64,000 nt of DNA from Bradyrhizobium icense (GCF_001693385.1 NZ_CP016428.1:7864001-7928000), one strand, 5' to 3'; positions 43,278 to 51,841 are shown, counted from the stretch's first letter. Notes: generated by a model from the letters alone, not told the origin. Numbers and translations: made by a program.

Positions 43278-43735
43278 CGGGCTTTTCGACCATGCTTCGC
43301 GTGACGGCCACGGCGCTTCTGATCGCAGCCGCCGCGTCTGGCGTCCGCGCCCAACAGGCGCCGCTGCAGGACAAGCCGTTCGCCGAGCACAAGATCGTGC
43401 TGCAGCTCTCCGACAACGATCCGCGCAAGCAGGGCCTCGTGCTCAGCGTCGCCAGCAACCTGATGAAGCACTACGACCCTGACAAGGTCGCGATCGAGGT
43501 CGTCGCGTTCGGTCCCGGCATCGATCTGCTGCGCCCGGAAAATCCCAACCGCAAGATGGTCGAGAGCCTGGTCGCGCAAGGCGCGCGTTTCGACATCTGC
43601 CTCAACACCCTCGATACACTCGAACGCGAGGCCGGCAAACGGCCGGAGTTCATCGCCGCGGCCACGCCGGTTCAGGTCGGCGTCGCGCAGATCCTGTTTT
43701 TGACGGAGAACGGGTATACGCTGGTCCGGCCATGA
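43274..43735 (+). CDS. Exported DsrE-like protein
   Basis: 153 residues: signal peptide (VTATALLIAAAASGVRA), then a DsrE-type fold (KIVLQLSDNDPRKQGLVLSVA, IEVVAFGPGIDLL). A single cysteine lies in FDICLNTLD, close to where the active cysteine of this family sits. DsrE-fold proteins shuttle sulfur by persulfide. Its start overlaps the soxB stop as ATGA, so it belongs to the sox operon; a periplasmic sulfur-relay role is inferred. Confidence 0.75.
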   Translation: MTGFSTMLRVTATALLIAAAASGVRAQQAPLQDKPFAEHKIVLQLSDNDPRKQGLVLSVASNLMKHYDPDKVAIEVVAFGPGIDLLRPENPNRKMVESLVAQGARFDICLNTLDTLEREAGKRPEFIAAATPVQVGVAQILFLTENGYTLVRP

Positions 43736-43774
43736 TGTGGTAAGGTCGAGAAGCAACATAGGGCGGCATCGATC

Positions 43775-44815
43775 ATGATCTTTCGTCAGCTCTTCGACAG
43801 CGTTTCGGGCACCTACAGCTACCTGCTGGCGAGCCGCGCCGGCGGCGAGGCGCTGATCCTCGATCCCGTGCTGGAGAAGGCCGACCGCTATTGCCAGCTC
43901 CTGCGCGAACTCGATCTGCGGCTGGTGAAGGCGGTCGATACCCATCTGCACGCCGACCACGTTACGGGCCTCGGCGAACTGCGCGACCGCACCCAGTGCA
44001 TCACCATCATGGGCGAGCAGAGCAAGGCCGACGTGGTGTCGATGCGGGTTTCCGACGGCGACAAGGTGACGATCGAGGGGTTGAGCCTGGATGTCATGTA
44101 CACACCCGGCCACACCGACGATTCCTATAGTTATTTGATGGGCGATCGCGTCTTCACCGGCGACACGTTGTTGATCCGCGGCACCGGCCGCACCGATTTC
44201 CAGAACGGCTCTTCGCGCGCACAGTACGAATCGATCTTCAACCGGCTTTTGAAACTGCCCGACGAAACGCTGGTGTTTCCCGCCCACGACTACAAGGGCG
44301 ACACTGTTTCCACCATCGGCGAGGAGAAGCGCTACAATCCGCGGCTGCAGGTACGCAATGTCGACGAATACATCGAACTGATGGCGAACCTGAAGCTGCC
44401 GAACCCGAAGATGATGGACGTCGCCGTGCCCGCCAACATGCATGTCGGCCTGCATCAGGAGGAGCTTGCCAAGCAGGGGCTTGCGCTATCGGCTCGCGAT
44501 GCGATTGCGAGCCTTGGCCGGCCGGACATTCTGCTGGTGGATCTGCGCGAGACCGGCGAGCGCGCCAAGCACGGCACGATCTCGGGCGCACTGCATGCGC
44601 CGTATCCTGCCATCGCCGAGAGCCTCAAGCCCGGCGGCATGCTGCGCGAAGTCGCCGCCGCCACCGGCCGCCGCGTGGTGTTCTTCTGCGCCTTCGGCGA
44701 ACGCTCGGCAATGGCGGTGGCCGCGGCCAAAAATGCGGGGCTAGCCAACACCGCGCACATCGAAGGCGGGCTGGACGCATGGAAGAAGGTGGGTGGGCCA
44801 GTGGTTCAAGGGTAG
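43775..44815 (+). CDS. Persulfide dioxygenase-rhodanese fusion
   Basis: 346 residues. N-terminal metallo-beta-lactamase domain of ETHE1 type (THLHADH iron motif, YTPGHTDDSY, DTLLIRGTGRTDFQNGSS, PAHDYKG), C-terminal rhodanese domain (LLVDLRETGERAKHGTI, catalytic C in VVFFCAFGERSAM). ETHE1 oxidises glutathione persulfide to sulfite; the rhodanese domain supplies or accepts sulfane sulfur. No signal peptide, so it is cytoplasmic. It follows the DsrE-like gene by 39 bases and probably removes persulfide leaking from sulfur oxidation. Confidence 0.92.
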   Translation: MIFRQLFDSVSGTYSYLLASRAGGEALILDPVLEKADRYCQLLRELDLRLVKAVDTHLHADHVTGLGELRDRTQCITIMGEQSKADVVSMRVSDGDKVTIEGLSLDVMYTPGHTDDSYSYLMGDRVFTGDTLLIRGTGRTDFQNGSSRAQYESIFNRLLKLPDETLVFPAHDYKGDTVSTIGEEKRYNPRLQVRNVDEYIELMANLKLPNPKMMDVAVPANMHVGLHQEELAKQGLALSARDAIASLGRPDILLVDLRETGERAKHGTISGALHAPYPAIAESLKPGGMLREVAAATGRRVVFFCAFGERSAMAVAAAKNAGLANTAHIEGGLDAWKKVGGPVVQG

Positions 44816-44830
44816 CATATCGATGGGCGC

Positions 44831-44948
44831 CGTCGTCCCTGCGCAGGGACCCATACGCCGCGGCGCCGATGATAGAAGGCAGTGGCCGACACCTTGCTTA
44901 AATTACAGCGTCCTGTGGTTATGGGCCCCTGCGTTCGCAGGGACGACG
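44831..44948. repeat. Dispersed palindromic repeat, GTCGTCCCTGC type
   Basis: CGTCGTCCCTGCGCAGGGAC at the left and CCCCTGCGTTCGCAGGGACG at the right, with ATACGCCGCGGC in the arm. This intact copy gives the uninterrupted version of the site where the IS element has inserted at 56505. Confidence 0.85.
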
Positions 44949-44961
44949 CGTGCTTGCGGCC

Positions 44962-45798
44962 CTACCGCCCGACCCGCTTCAACTCCGCCGCCAGCGCATC
45001 GAGCGCATCCGCCAGCATTACGCCGCCGCACTCGGTTAGGCGTTCCGGAATCACGATGCGCTTTTCCGGCGGGTAGAAGCGCTCCAGCGCCGGATGGACC
45101 AGAAACGCCTGGCCGTCATCGCGCGCATAATTGCCGGCGTTCGAAACCACGATGAAGTCGGGTTTCAAATTCACAATCGCCTCCAGCGAGGCAAACCCGC
45201 CGAAGGCAAAGCCGAGATCGCCAGCCGCGCTGCGTAGCCCGGTTTCGGCCAGCAATGAGCCGACAAAACTGTCGCTGCCCGCCACCCAGCCACGCCGCGA
45301 CAGCGGCAGCACGCGATAGTGCCGCTCCGCAACCGCACGGCGGGCGCGCGCCAGCGCAGCATCGAGCCGCGCGATTTCCGCCGCCGCGCGATCGGGATGC
45401 CCTGTAATATCGCCGGCTTCCCGGATCTGCTGGCGCGCCTCATCGAGGGTTCGCGGCACGGCGAGTTCGGCGAGACGAAGCCCCTTGGCCTTCAACAGCT
45501 CCCGTGTCGAGCGCTTGTCGAATGCGCTGGCGACGACGATGTCGGGTCGGATGAGCAACACGTCCTCGGCTCCGCCCGACAGAACCGGATAGCGGCTGAT
45601 GTCGCCCGCCTGGATTTGCCAGCCGTCGCGCGAGAACCGGCTCAACCCCAGAATCTGCTCGGGGTCGGCGAGCGTCAGCAGCAATTGATCGGTGCAGACA
45701 TTCATCGACACCAACCGCGGCAGATTGGCGGCAAACGCGGTGGCGCCCGGGGACACCAGGGTCATCATCGCGGCCAGAAATGCCAGGCTCCGTCGCAT
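44962..45798 (-). CDS. btuF: BtuF-like vitamin B12 (or siderophore) binding protein
   Basis: 278 residues with a signal peptide (SLAFLAAMMTLVSPGATAFA) and a Peripla_BP_2 fold: RLVSMNVCTDQLLLTLADPEQI, SGGAEDVLLIRPDIVVASAF, VGSLLAETGL. It hands the substrate to the BtuCD transporter. The start at 45798 overlaps the ATPase stop (TGATG). It is last of a three-gene operon beside a cobalamin riboswitch and TonB receptor, so B12 is the most likely substrate. An iron-chelate is the alternative from the fold alone. Confidence 0.82.
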   Translation of the reverse strand: MRRSLAFLAAMMTLVSPGATAFAANLPRLVSMNVCTDQLLLTLADPEQILGLSRFSRDGWQIQAGDISRYPVLSGGAEDVLLIRPDIVVASAFDKRSTRELLKAKGLRLAELAVPRTLDEARQQIREAGDITGHPDRAAAEIARLDAALARARRAVAERHYRVLPLSRRGWVAGSDSFVGSLLAETGLRSAAGDLGFAFGGFASLEAIVNLKPDFIVVSNAGNYARDDGQAFLVHPALERFYPPEKRIVIPERLTECGGVMLADALDALAAELKRVGR

Positions 45799-46580
45799 CA
45801 GACATCCGCCCATGGCACGATCACGGCCTCGCGCTGGTATTCCGCGCGGTAAGCCGCGACCCTGAACACGTCCGCCATCACCTGTTCGGACAGCGCCTCC
45901 GCCGGCGTACCCTGCGACACTAGGCGCCCTTCGCGCAGCACCAGCACATGGTCGGCAAACCGCGCAGCGAGGCCTAAATCGTGCGTCACCACGATGACCA
46001 GCACGCCCTTGTCGGCGGTGGCGCGCAAATTCTGCATGACGTCGATCTGGTGCCGCGGGTCGAGCGAGGCGGTCGGCTCATCGGCCAGAATGATCGGCGC
46101 CTCCACCGCCAGCGCACGCGCCAGCGCGACGCGGCTGCGCTCGCCGCCGGACAGTTCGGTCACGCGACGGTCGCTGAACTCCATCACGTCGACCGCCTGC
46201 ATCGCCCGCAGCACGGCCTCGGCGTCCTTCGGCGACAGCCGCGCCGGATCGGTCGCGCCATGCGGGTAGCGGCCGAGCGCCACGATATCGCGCGCCGGCA
46301 GCGGCCAATGCACGAGATGCCCCTGCGGCAGATAACCGAAGCGCTTGGCGCGCTCGCGCAACGGCAGCGAAGCCAGCGCGTCGCCACCGACCGCGATCTC
46401 GCCCTCGGACGGGATCAATCCCGCCAGCGCCCGCAACAACGTCGTCTTGCCGGCGCCGTTCGGGCCGACCAGCGCCACCAGATGTCCCGCCGACAGCGCC
46501 AGCGAAACGTCCTTCAGCACGACGCGGCCGGCGAGTCGCACGCCGAGTCTCCTTGCGGTCAGAAGCAGTGCCTCGCTCAT
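45798..46580 (-). CDS. btuD: ABC ATPase of the B12 importer
   Basis: 260 residues, one ABC domain: Walker A GPNGAGKTTLLRAL, signature LSGGERSRVALARAL, Walker B ILADEPTASLDPRH and switch histidine VVTHD. FepC/BtuD type. Its start overlaps the permease gene end by four bases. It powers uptake with the BtuC-like permease. Confidence 0.88.
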   Translation of the reverse strand: MSEALLLTARRLGVRLAGRVVLKDVSLALSAGHLVALVGPNGAGKTTLLRALAGLIPSEGEIAVGGDALASLPLRERAKRFGYLPQGHLVHWPLPARDIVALGRYPHGATDPARLSPKDAEAVLRAMQAVDVMEFSDRRVTELSGGERSRVALARALAVEAPIILADEPTASLDPRHQIDVMQNLRATADKGVLVIVVTHDLGLAARFADHVLVLREGRLVSQGTPAEALSEQVMADVFRVAAYRAEYQREAVIVPWADV

Positions 46581-47620
46581 GCAACGCCTCCGCCGAGCGC
46601 ACGGCGCTCGCGCATGATGAGATAGAGGAAGAATGGCACGCCGATGATCGAGGTCAGCACACCGACCTTGATGTCCGAGGTCGAGGGAATGATGCGCACC
46701 GCGATATCGGCCGCCAGCAATAGCGCCGAGCCCGCGAGCGCGCTCGGCACCAATAGCCGCCCGGGATCGTGGCCGATCAGGGGCCGCATCAGATGCGGCG
46801 CGACCAGGCCGATGAATCCGATGGTGCCGGTGACCGCGACCGCACCGCCGACGCCGAGCGCGACGCCCGAAATCACGAACAGCCGCAAACGTCCGACATC
46901 GACGCCCAGGCTCTGCGCGGTTTCCTCGCCGAGGCTGAGCGCGCGAAAGGCATGGCGCTGGCTGAACAGCATGATCGCGCCGGCAACGATGAATGGAAAC
47001 GCCAGCATGACGTGCTGAAAGCTGCGGTCCTCCAGCGAGCCCAATAGCCAGAACGCGATCTCCAGCACCACGAACGGATTGCTGGAGAGGTTCATCACCA
47101 GCGCGGTGGCGGCGCCCGCAAAGCTCGAGATCGCGAGACCCGACAGGATGAGAATCAGCAACCCCGCATTGCGCCCGGCGATCGAGAGCAGCACGAACAC
47201 CGAACCGAACGCCGCAACGATCGCTGCGACCGGCAGCGCATAGGAACGCACATCGGCCAGCCCGAGCGCGATCACCAGCACCGCGCCGAATGCGGCCGAT
47301 TGCGGCGCGCCGAACAGCGAGGGCGAGGCCAGCGGATTACGCAGCAAACCCTGCAGCGCCGCGCCCGACAGCCCGAGGATGGCACCGATCGCCAGCGCCA
47401 GAAGCGTGCGCGGCAGGCGGATTTCCCGCACGATCACCTGCGCCACCTCGCCGCCGCCGCCGAACAGCGCTTCCGCCACGGCAAGCGGCGACAGCCGCAC
47501 CGGCCCTATGCCGAGCGAGATCAGCATCAGGAGCACAACGAGGGCGGCAAGCGCCGCGGTCGCGCCGATCCGGCGGCGCGCGGCGCCCTCATTGGTCAGG
47601 GCTACGGCTTCAACACTCAT
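46577..47620 (-). CDS. btuC: FecCD/BtuC-type permease
   Basis: 347 residues from the ATG at 47620 (AGGA upstream). About ten membrane helices of the FecCD family: PRTLLALAIGAILGLSGAALQGLLRNPLASPSLFG is seen in parts as RTLLALAIGA and LQGLLRNPLASPSLFG; also IGFIGLVAPHLMRPLIGHD, which contacts the ATPase. First gene of the btuCDF operon; divergent from the riboswitch-btuB unit. No riboswitch is visible on its own strand. Confidence 0.88.
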   Translation of the reverse strand: MSVEAVALTNEGAARRRIGATAALAALVVLLMLISLGIGPVRLSPLAVAEALFGGGGEVAQVIVREIRLPRTLLALAIGAILGLSGAALQGLLRNPLASPSLFGAPQSAAFGAVLVIALGLADVRSYALPVAAIVAAFGSVFVLLSIAGRNAGLLILILSGLAISSFAGAATALVMNLSSNPFVVLEIAFWLLGSLEDRSFQHVMLAFPFIVAGAIMLFSQRHAFRALSLGEETAQSLGVDVGRLRLFVISGVALGVGGAVAVTGTIGFIGLVAPHLMRPLIGHDPGRLLVPSALAGSALLLAADIAVRIIPSTSDIKVGVLTSIIGVPFFLYLIMRERRALGGGVA

Positions 47621-47743
47621 CGATCGTCCTAAAGCAGGTTTACCCGCCCCGGTACAGGCGGCGGGCAAGGGACCTCAGGCAGTGCTCATGCGGCAAAAAT
47701 AGCGCACTCGTCCAGTGAGGATCGCCGGACGCCCCGGGGCGCA

Positions 47744-47773
47744 TTGACTCGGACTTTGTCAAACTTCTACCAT
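47744..47773 (+). promoter_or_regulatory. Candidate promoter of the riboswitch transcript
   Basis: TTGACT (47744-47749) and TACCAT (47768-47773) are separated by 18 bases and lie just upstream of the riboswitch. The match to the sigma-70 consensus is fair at -35 and weak at -10. Confidence 0.35.
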
Positions 47774-47783
47774 AGTTCCCGAC

Positions 47784-47962
47784 GGTTCCCGTTCTGGGGA
47801 TCAAAAGGGAATGCGGTGCGGGGAAATCCCCCAATTCCGCGGCTGCCCCCGCAACTGTAAGCGGCGAATCCTTCGTCATAAGCCACTGGGCATCTCGGTC
47901 CTGGGAAGGCGACGATGGGGTAACGACCCGCGAGCCAGGAGACCTGCCGTCAGCCGTGGTCA
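47784..47962 (+). ncRNA. Cobalamin riboswitch
   Basis: The plus-strand leader of the TonB receptor contains GGTTCCCG, AAAAGGGAATGCGGTG, CCCCCGCAACTGTAAGCGG and the B12 box AAGCCACTGGG, then GACGATGGGGTAACGACCCG and CGAGCCAGGAGACCTGCC. These are the conserved blocks of the cobalamin riboswitch in correct order. It should lower expression of the receptor when adenosylcobalamin is abundant. The 458-base gap from 47621 to 48078 is explained mainly by this element and its promoter. Confidence 0.93.
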
Positions 47963-48078
47963 CACGCGAAGATGTCGGTCGGGGAGTACAGACATTAGCT
48001 TCACCTAAGCTGCTCTAAGCACATGGTGAGACTTGGTTCGCTGTGACGTGCCACTGACGTCATACCGAGGTCTGAACC

Positions 48079-50373
48079 ATGTCTTCCACCAATACAGCCA
48101 CGCGGCGCCGCCGCTTTTGGCTCGCCTCCAGTTTTCTCGTTCCCATCGTGTCGCTCGGCATTTCCGGCGCGCACGCGCAGGCGCCGTCGTCCGAACAGTT
48201 GCCGCCGATCGAGATCATTTCGCCTACCGACCCGAACCGAACTCGCGCAAAACCGACCTACGATGAAGGATCAACCTCGCGCCGCGTCGTGCCGGCAGCC
48301 GCGCCGTCGACCGGCAGGCGGCCCGCATCCGGGACGCGCTCGAACGTCGCAGCGCAAAGTGCTTCTCAGGGTGCGGGCGGAAACGGCCGGCAGTTCTCCG
48401 GCATCGTCGGCACCTCGGCGACCGTGATCACTGCAGAGGAGATCGCGAATTCGCCGGCCCAGACGCTGTCCGAGATCATCGCGCAGACGCCCGGCGTACA
48501 ACTGCAATCGCTCTATGGCGGCGTGAACGGCGCGAAAACGACGGTCGATCTGCGCGGGTTCGGCGCGTTCGCCACCGCCAACAGCCTCGTCCTGATCAAT
48601 GGCCGCAGGCTCAACGATATCGACATGGCCGGCGTCGATCTCTCGACCATTCCGCTCACTTCGATCGAGCGCATCGAAATCACCCGCGGCAACAGCGGCG
48701 CGGTGCTCTACGGCGACAACGCGGTCGGCGGCGTCGTCAACATCGTCCTGAAGAACGGCGTCGGCGGCCCGCCGGTCACGATCCGCAGCGAAGCCGGCGT
48801 CGGCTCGTTCAATCAACGGCTTGCGAATATCTCGGCCGCGACCAACTACGGACCTTGGTCGACGTCCTTCTACGGCAACGCCATCAAGTCTGACGGTTAC
48901 CGGGTCAACAACGCCCTCGATCAACGCAACGGGGTCGGCAATCTCAATTATACCACACCGGACCTCAAGGCCTTCCTTACGGTGACCGGTGACGACCAGA
49001 AGCTCGGTTTCCCGGGCGGACGTACCGTCGATCCCTCAATCGGACTCAATCAACTCGTCACCGATCGCAGGGGCACCAATACGCCGTTCGACTACGGCAA
49101 CCAGCAGGGCGCCAGCGCAACCACCGGCTTTACCAAGACAATCATGAACGGCGTCGATCTGATCGTCGACGGCGGCGTTCGGAAGAAGGATACGCAAAGC
49201 GGTTTCTTCGGCGCGGTGCCGTTTGCCTCGCCACTTCCGAGCTTCTCCTCGACCTATAACGACGCATCATTGCAGACCTGGTCGATCACGCCGCGACTGA
49301 GCGTCAAGAATTCGATCTTCGGAATTCCCTCCCAGATCCTGACCGGCATCGACTATTACAATGCGACGTTCAACCAGGAGCGCGGGGCGTTCAAAGGCCT
49401 CGCTCCGACCCACATCTACGATCTGTCGCAACAGACGCTGGCCGGCTACTGGCAGCACACGGTAGGCCTGTTGCCGACGACCGATTTCTCCTATGGCGCC
49501 AGGGTTCAAAACACCAGCCTGAGCGCCCGAGATCGGTACGATCCCAGTGCGCCCGGTTGCGCCATGTTCTTTAATTGCAGCGCTCAAGCCTTCCCATTGG
49601 ACAGCAACGAAACACAATACGCGCTGCATGCCGGTCTCGAGCATCGCTTCAATAGCGTGTTCTCGGTATTCGGCCGCGCCGCACGCGCGTTCCGCACCCC
49701 GACCGTGGATGAACGCGTTTCGTCGGGACCGGCCTTCGACCCCTTCTTCATCCCGCTGCCCGGCGACTTCAAGCTGAAGACCCAGACCTCGCATGACATC
49801 GAGGGCGGATTCCGCATCAAGAGCGGCGGATTCCAGATGCAATCGAGCATCTACACCATGGATCTCGAGAACGAGATCCATTTCAATCCTGTGCTGTTCT
49901 TCAACGTCAATCTCGATCCAACCCGCCGCTACGGCTCCGAGACGAGCGCCGCGCTACGTGTCAGTGACAGCGTGACGCTCCGCGGCGGCATGGCGTATAC
50001 GCGCGCCGTCTTCCGCGAAGGGCAGTTCACCGGCAATGACGTGCCGCTGGTGTCGCGCTACACCGCGAGCGGCGGCGTGACCTGGAACATCTGGCAAAAC
50101 TATCTCGTGTTCGACGCCACGGTGCGCGCCTGGAGCGAACGCGTCATGGACAACGACCAGGCCAACACCCAGCGCCGCATCCCGGCCGACGCCACTGTCG
50201 ATCTCAAATTGAGTGGCGCTTACGAGCATTTCTTCTGGTCGCTTAGCGTGATCAACGTGCTCGACGCACAGTATTACGACTACGCCATCGCCAGTTCGTT
50301 CACGCCGGGCCGCTTCTCGGCCTATCCGCTCCCCGGCCGCACCTTCATGGTGAAGGCCGGCGCGACGTTCTGA
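48079..50373 (+). CDS. btuB: TonB-dependent outer-membrane receptor (BtuB-like)
   Basis: 764 residues. Signal peptide (LASSFLVPIVSLGISGAHAQA), a plug domain (SATVITAEEIANSPAQTLSEIIAQTPGVQL seen in parts; DLRGFGAFATANSLVLINGRRLNDID; NSGAVLYGDNAVGGVVNIVLKNG) and a beta barrel that ends in aromatic F (FMVKAGATF). N-terminal proline-rich linker is long. The cobalamin riboswitch in its leader makes vitamin B12 or another corrinoid the substrate. It works with TonB and with the divergent BtuFCD importer. Confidence 0.9.
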   Translation: MSSTNTATRRRRFWLASSFLVPIVSLGISGAHAQAPSSEQLPPIEIISPTDPNRTRAKPTYDEGSTSRRVVPAAAPSTGRRPASGTRSNVAAQSASQGAGGNGRQFSGIVGTSATVITAEEIANSPAQTLSEIIAQTPGVQLQSLYGGVNGAKTTVDLRGFGAFATANSLVLINGRRLNDIDMAGVDLSTIPLTSIERIEITRGNSGAVLYGDNAVGGVVNIVLKNGVGGPPVTIRSEAGVGSFNQRLANISAATNYGPWSTSFYGNAIKSDGYRVNNALDQRNGVGNLNYTTPDLKAFLTVTGDDQKLGFPGGRTVDPSIGLNQLVTDRRGTNTPFDYGNQQGASATTGFTKTIMNGVDLIVDGGVRKKDTQSGFFGAVPFASPLPSFSSTYNDASLQTWSITPRLSVKNSIFGIPSQILTGIDYYNATFNQERGAFKGLAPTHIYDLSQQTLAGYWQHTVGLLPTTDFSYGARVQNTSLSARDRYDPSAPGCAMFFNCSAQAFPLDSNETQYALHAGLEHRFNSVFSVFGRAARAFRTPTVDERVSSGPAFDPFFIPLPGDFKLKTQTSHDIEGGFRIKSGGFQMQSSIYTMDLENEIHFNPVLFFNVNLDPTRRYGSETSAALRVSDSVTLRGGMAYTRAVFREGQFTGNDVPLVSRYTASGGVTWNIWQNYLVFDATVRAWSERVMDNDQANTQRRIPADATVDLKLSGAYEHFFWSLSVINVLDAQYYDYAIASSFTPGRFSAYPLPGRTFMVKAGATF

Positions 50374-50381
50374 CCGACATT

Positions 50382-50483
50382 AGAGCGTTTTCAAGCGAAG
50401 TGGACACCGGTTCGCGTCAAGAAAACGCGTCAAAATAAGAATCTAGAGCCTGGTTCTGATTCAATCAGAACCGAAAATGCTCT
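50382..50483. repeat. Dispersed repeat, related to 41363 element
   Basis: TAGAGCGTTTTCAAGCGAAG, GTGGACACCGG and a perfect inner palindrome with 10-bp arms, GGTTCTGATT-c-AATCAGAACC (50452-50472), then AAAATGCTCTAG, which closes the outer arm. It fills much of the gap after btuB. Confidence 0.75.
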
Positions 50484-50512
50484 AGCCGGTTCGGCTTCCT
50501 GCCGGACCGGCT
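50484..50512. terminator. GC-rich hairpin after btuB
   Basis: AGCCGGTTCGGC pairs with GCCGGACCGGCT (one mismatch) around TTCCT. No T-tract follows, so termination strength is uncertain. The remaining bases to 50667 show nothing recognisable. Confidence 0.35.
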
Positions 50513-50667
50513 CCACGCTCCGTGTTCCCGTCAATCTTTCATCTCAAGGCAGATTCTGTCAGAAACCACGCCATTTTCGACCGAAAATAACATCCTCTGC
50601 GCGCCGATCCGTGGTAAATGGGCCACAGACCGCTCGACGATATCAGTCGTGATTTCAGAGGTATGAC

Positions 50668-50907
50668 ATGAATGATGAGCCGAAGAGCGCCGCCGAGCTG
50701 AAGGAAATGAGGCTCAACCGCAAGCGCGCCCAGGAAGTCGACGGCATCAAGGCGATGGCCGAGATCGCGGCTGCCGATATCGCGATCCGCCAGCGGACCG
50801 AGAAGCTGCGCGCGCTGCGTCTGGCGAAGGAAGCGGCCGACCGCGCAAATCCGCCGGAATCGAAGGTCAAGGGCAAGACCAAAGCCAGGATCGCGAAAAG
50901 AGGCTGA
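50668..50907 (+). CDS. Small basic coiled-coil protein, unknown
   Basis: 79 residues, highly charged, no signal peptide or membrane helix. Its second half (EKLRALRLAKEAADR) closely matches EKLKALRLAREAAEP-type sequence of the next gene (KLKALRLAREAAEP), so the two are related. It may be a small DNA- or RNA-binding or structural protein because of its lysine-rich tail (KVKGKTKARIAKRG). I do not recognise the family. GAGGTATGAC precedes the ATG. Confidence 0.65.
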   Translation: MNDEPKSAAELKEMRLNRKRAQEVDGIKAMAEIAAADIAIRQRTEKLRALRLAKEAADRANPPESKVKGKTKARIAKRG

Positions 50908-50913
50908 TTTGAA

Positions 50914-51204
50914 ATGACGAAAGAGGATCGCGATCGCGCCCAGGCGCGCTTCGACAAGGCGGCCAAAGCAGTTCAGGACGCAAAGTCCGGCAAGGCCGAA
51001 CGCGACGCAGCGGCGAAAGCCGTGCTCGACAATATGGCGAAGCTGAAGGCATTGCGGCTCGCGCGCGAAGCAGCCGAGCCGCAACGTCCGCCCGCCGCAA
51101 AGACCGCAAAGAAGGCGCGCAGCAGCACAAAGCGGCCCGAGGAGAAGCCGGTGGCCCTGTCGGAGTGGCTGGCGAGCCAGCAGAACGGCGGACGGCGAAC
51201 CTGA
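50914..51204 (+). CDS. Small basic coiled-coil protein, paralogue of its neighbour
   Basis: 96 residues, beginning six bases after the previous stop. It has a helical, charged first half (EDRDRAQARFDKAAKAVQDA), the shared KLKALRLAREAAEP segment, then a lysine/proline-rich tail (AAKTAKKARSSTKRPEEKP) and a distinct end (VALSEWLASQQNGG). Co-transcribed with the preceding gene. Function unknown. Confidence 0.65.
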   Translation: MTKEDRDRAQARFDKAAKAVQDAKSGKAERDAAAKAVLDNMAKLKALRLAREAAEPQRPPAAKTAKKARSSTKRPEEKPVALSEWLASQQNGGRRT

Positions 51205-51234
51205 GATCGGCCGATCCAGCTCGGAGATCCGGCG

Positions 51235-51477
51235 TTACGCCGGCCCCGGCCAATCGATCATCGATCGCGTCTTGTTCTCGGCATCGTAAACCTGCACCTG
51301 AAGCATCTGGAAGCGGTTCTTCAACGCCATGCCCGCTTCCTCAGCCGCCTCGACCGTATCGTGATGCGACTTGAAGTGGCCGTCCACGACCAGCGAGTAA
51401 CCGGTGCTCGGTGCCTTGTCGGCGCGAAGGATCTTGCGCTGCTGCGGTTCATCGAGCGCAATGCGGGGCTTCTTCAT
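51235..51477 (-). CDS. Small conserved hypothetical protein
   Basis: 80 residues, no signal peptide. Sequence contains YSLVVDGHFKSHHDTVEAAEEAGMALKN and FQMLQVQVYDAENKTRSMIDWP (seen in parts), an alpha/beta pattern like a small ligand or DNA-binding fold, with a basic start (KKPRIALDEPQQRKILRADK). I do not recognise a named family. Convergent with the pair of small coiled-coil genes. Confidence 0.6.
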   Translation of the reverse strand: MKKPRIALDEPQQRKILRADKAPSTGYSLVVDGHFKSHHDTVEAAEEAGMALKNRFQMLQVQVYDAENKTRSMIDWPGPA

Positions 51478-51650
51478 ACTGGCTCCATGCGATGCCCTTC
51501 GGACGAGGCGAAAAAGGGCGGGAATAATCGTTTGACCGGCGCTAGGATACCGTCCGGACGGTCAGATTGAGGTCATGCCGTTACCCTGAGTCGGCATGCA
51601 GCGCAAATGCCGATTGATCCGGCGAAGAGGCATCACATGGGTGAAATCAT

Positions 51651-51812
51651 ATGGGCGGAACAGGCAGGAAGAGCAGCGAGCCTCCGAAACAAGGCGATGA
51701 CAAACCGAAGAAGCCGCCGCGCCCGCCGGTTGAGGACGAGGAGGACTACGAGGACGGCGACATCGCCACGCCGAAGCGGGACCGTTATGGTCCTGACGAT
51801 GAGCCGTTGTGA
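51651..51812 (+). CDS. Very small acidic, disordered protein
   Basis: A 53-residue frame from ATG 51651 to TGA 51810-51812. The product is glycine/lysine/proline-rich at the start (GGTGRKSSEPPKQGDDKP) and then strongly acidic (EDEEDYEDGDIA), ending KRDRYGPDDEPL. The sharp charge segregation and third-position GC pattern argue for real coding. Its function is unknown; it has no signal or membrane segment. The weak ribosome site (GGTGAAATCAT) lowers certainty. Confidence 0.5.
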   Translation: MGGTGRKSSEPPKQGDDKPKKPPRPPVEDEEDYEDGDIATPKRDRYGPDDEPL

Positions 51813-51841
51813 GGTAGCCGTAAGGTGACCAGACCGGCGCG

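Noticed and set aside
43028..44455. A 475-codon minus-strand open frame opposite soxB, the DsrE-like gene and the ETHE1 gene
   Set aside because: It spans three real genes on the other strand and has the composition of a shadow frame.
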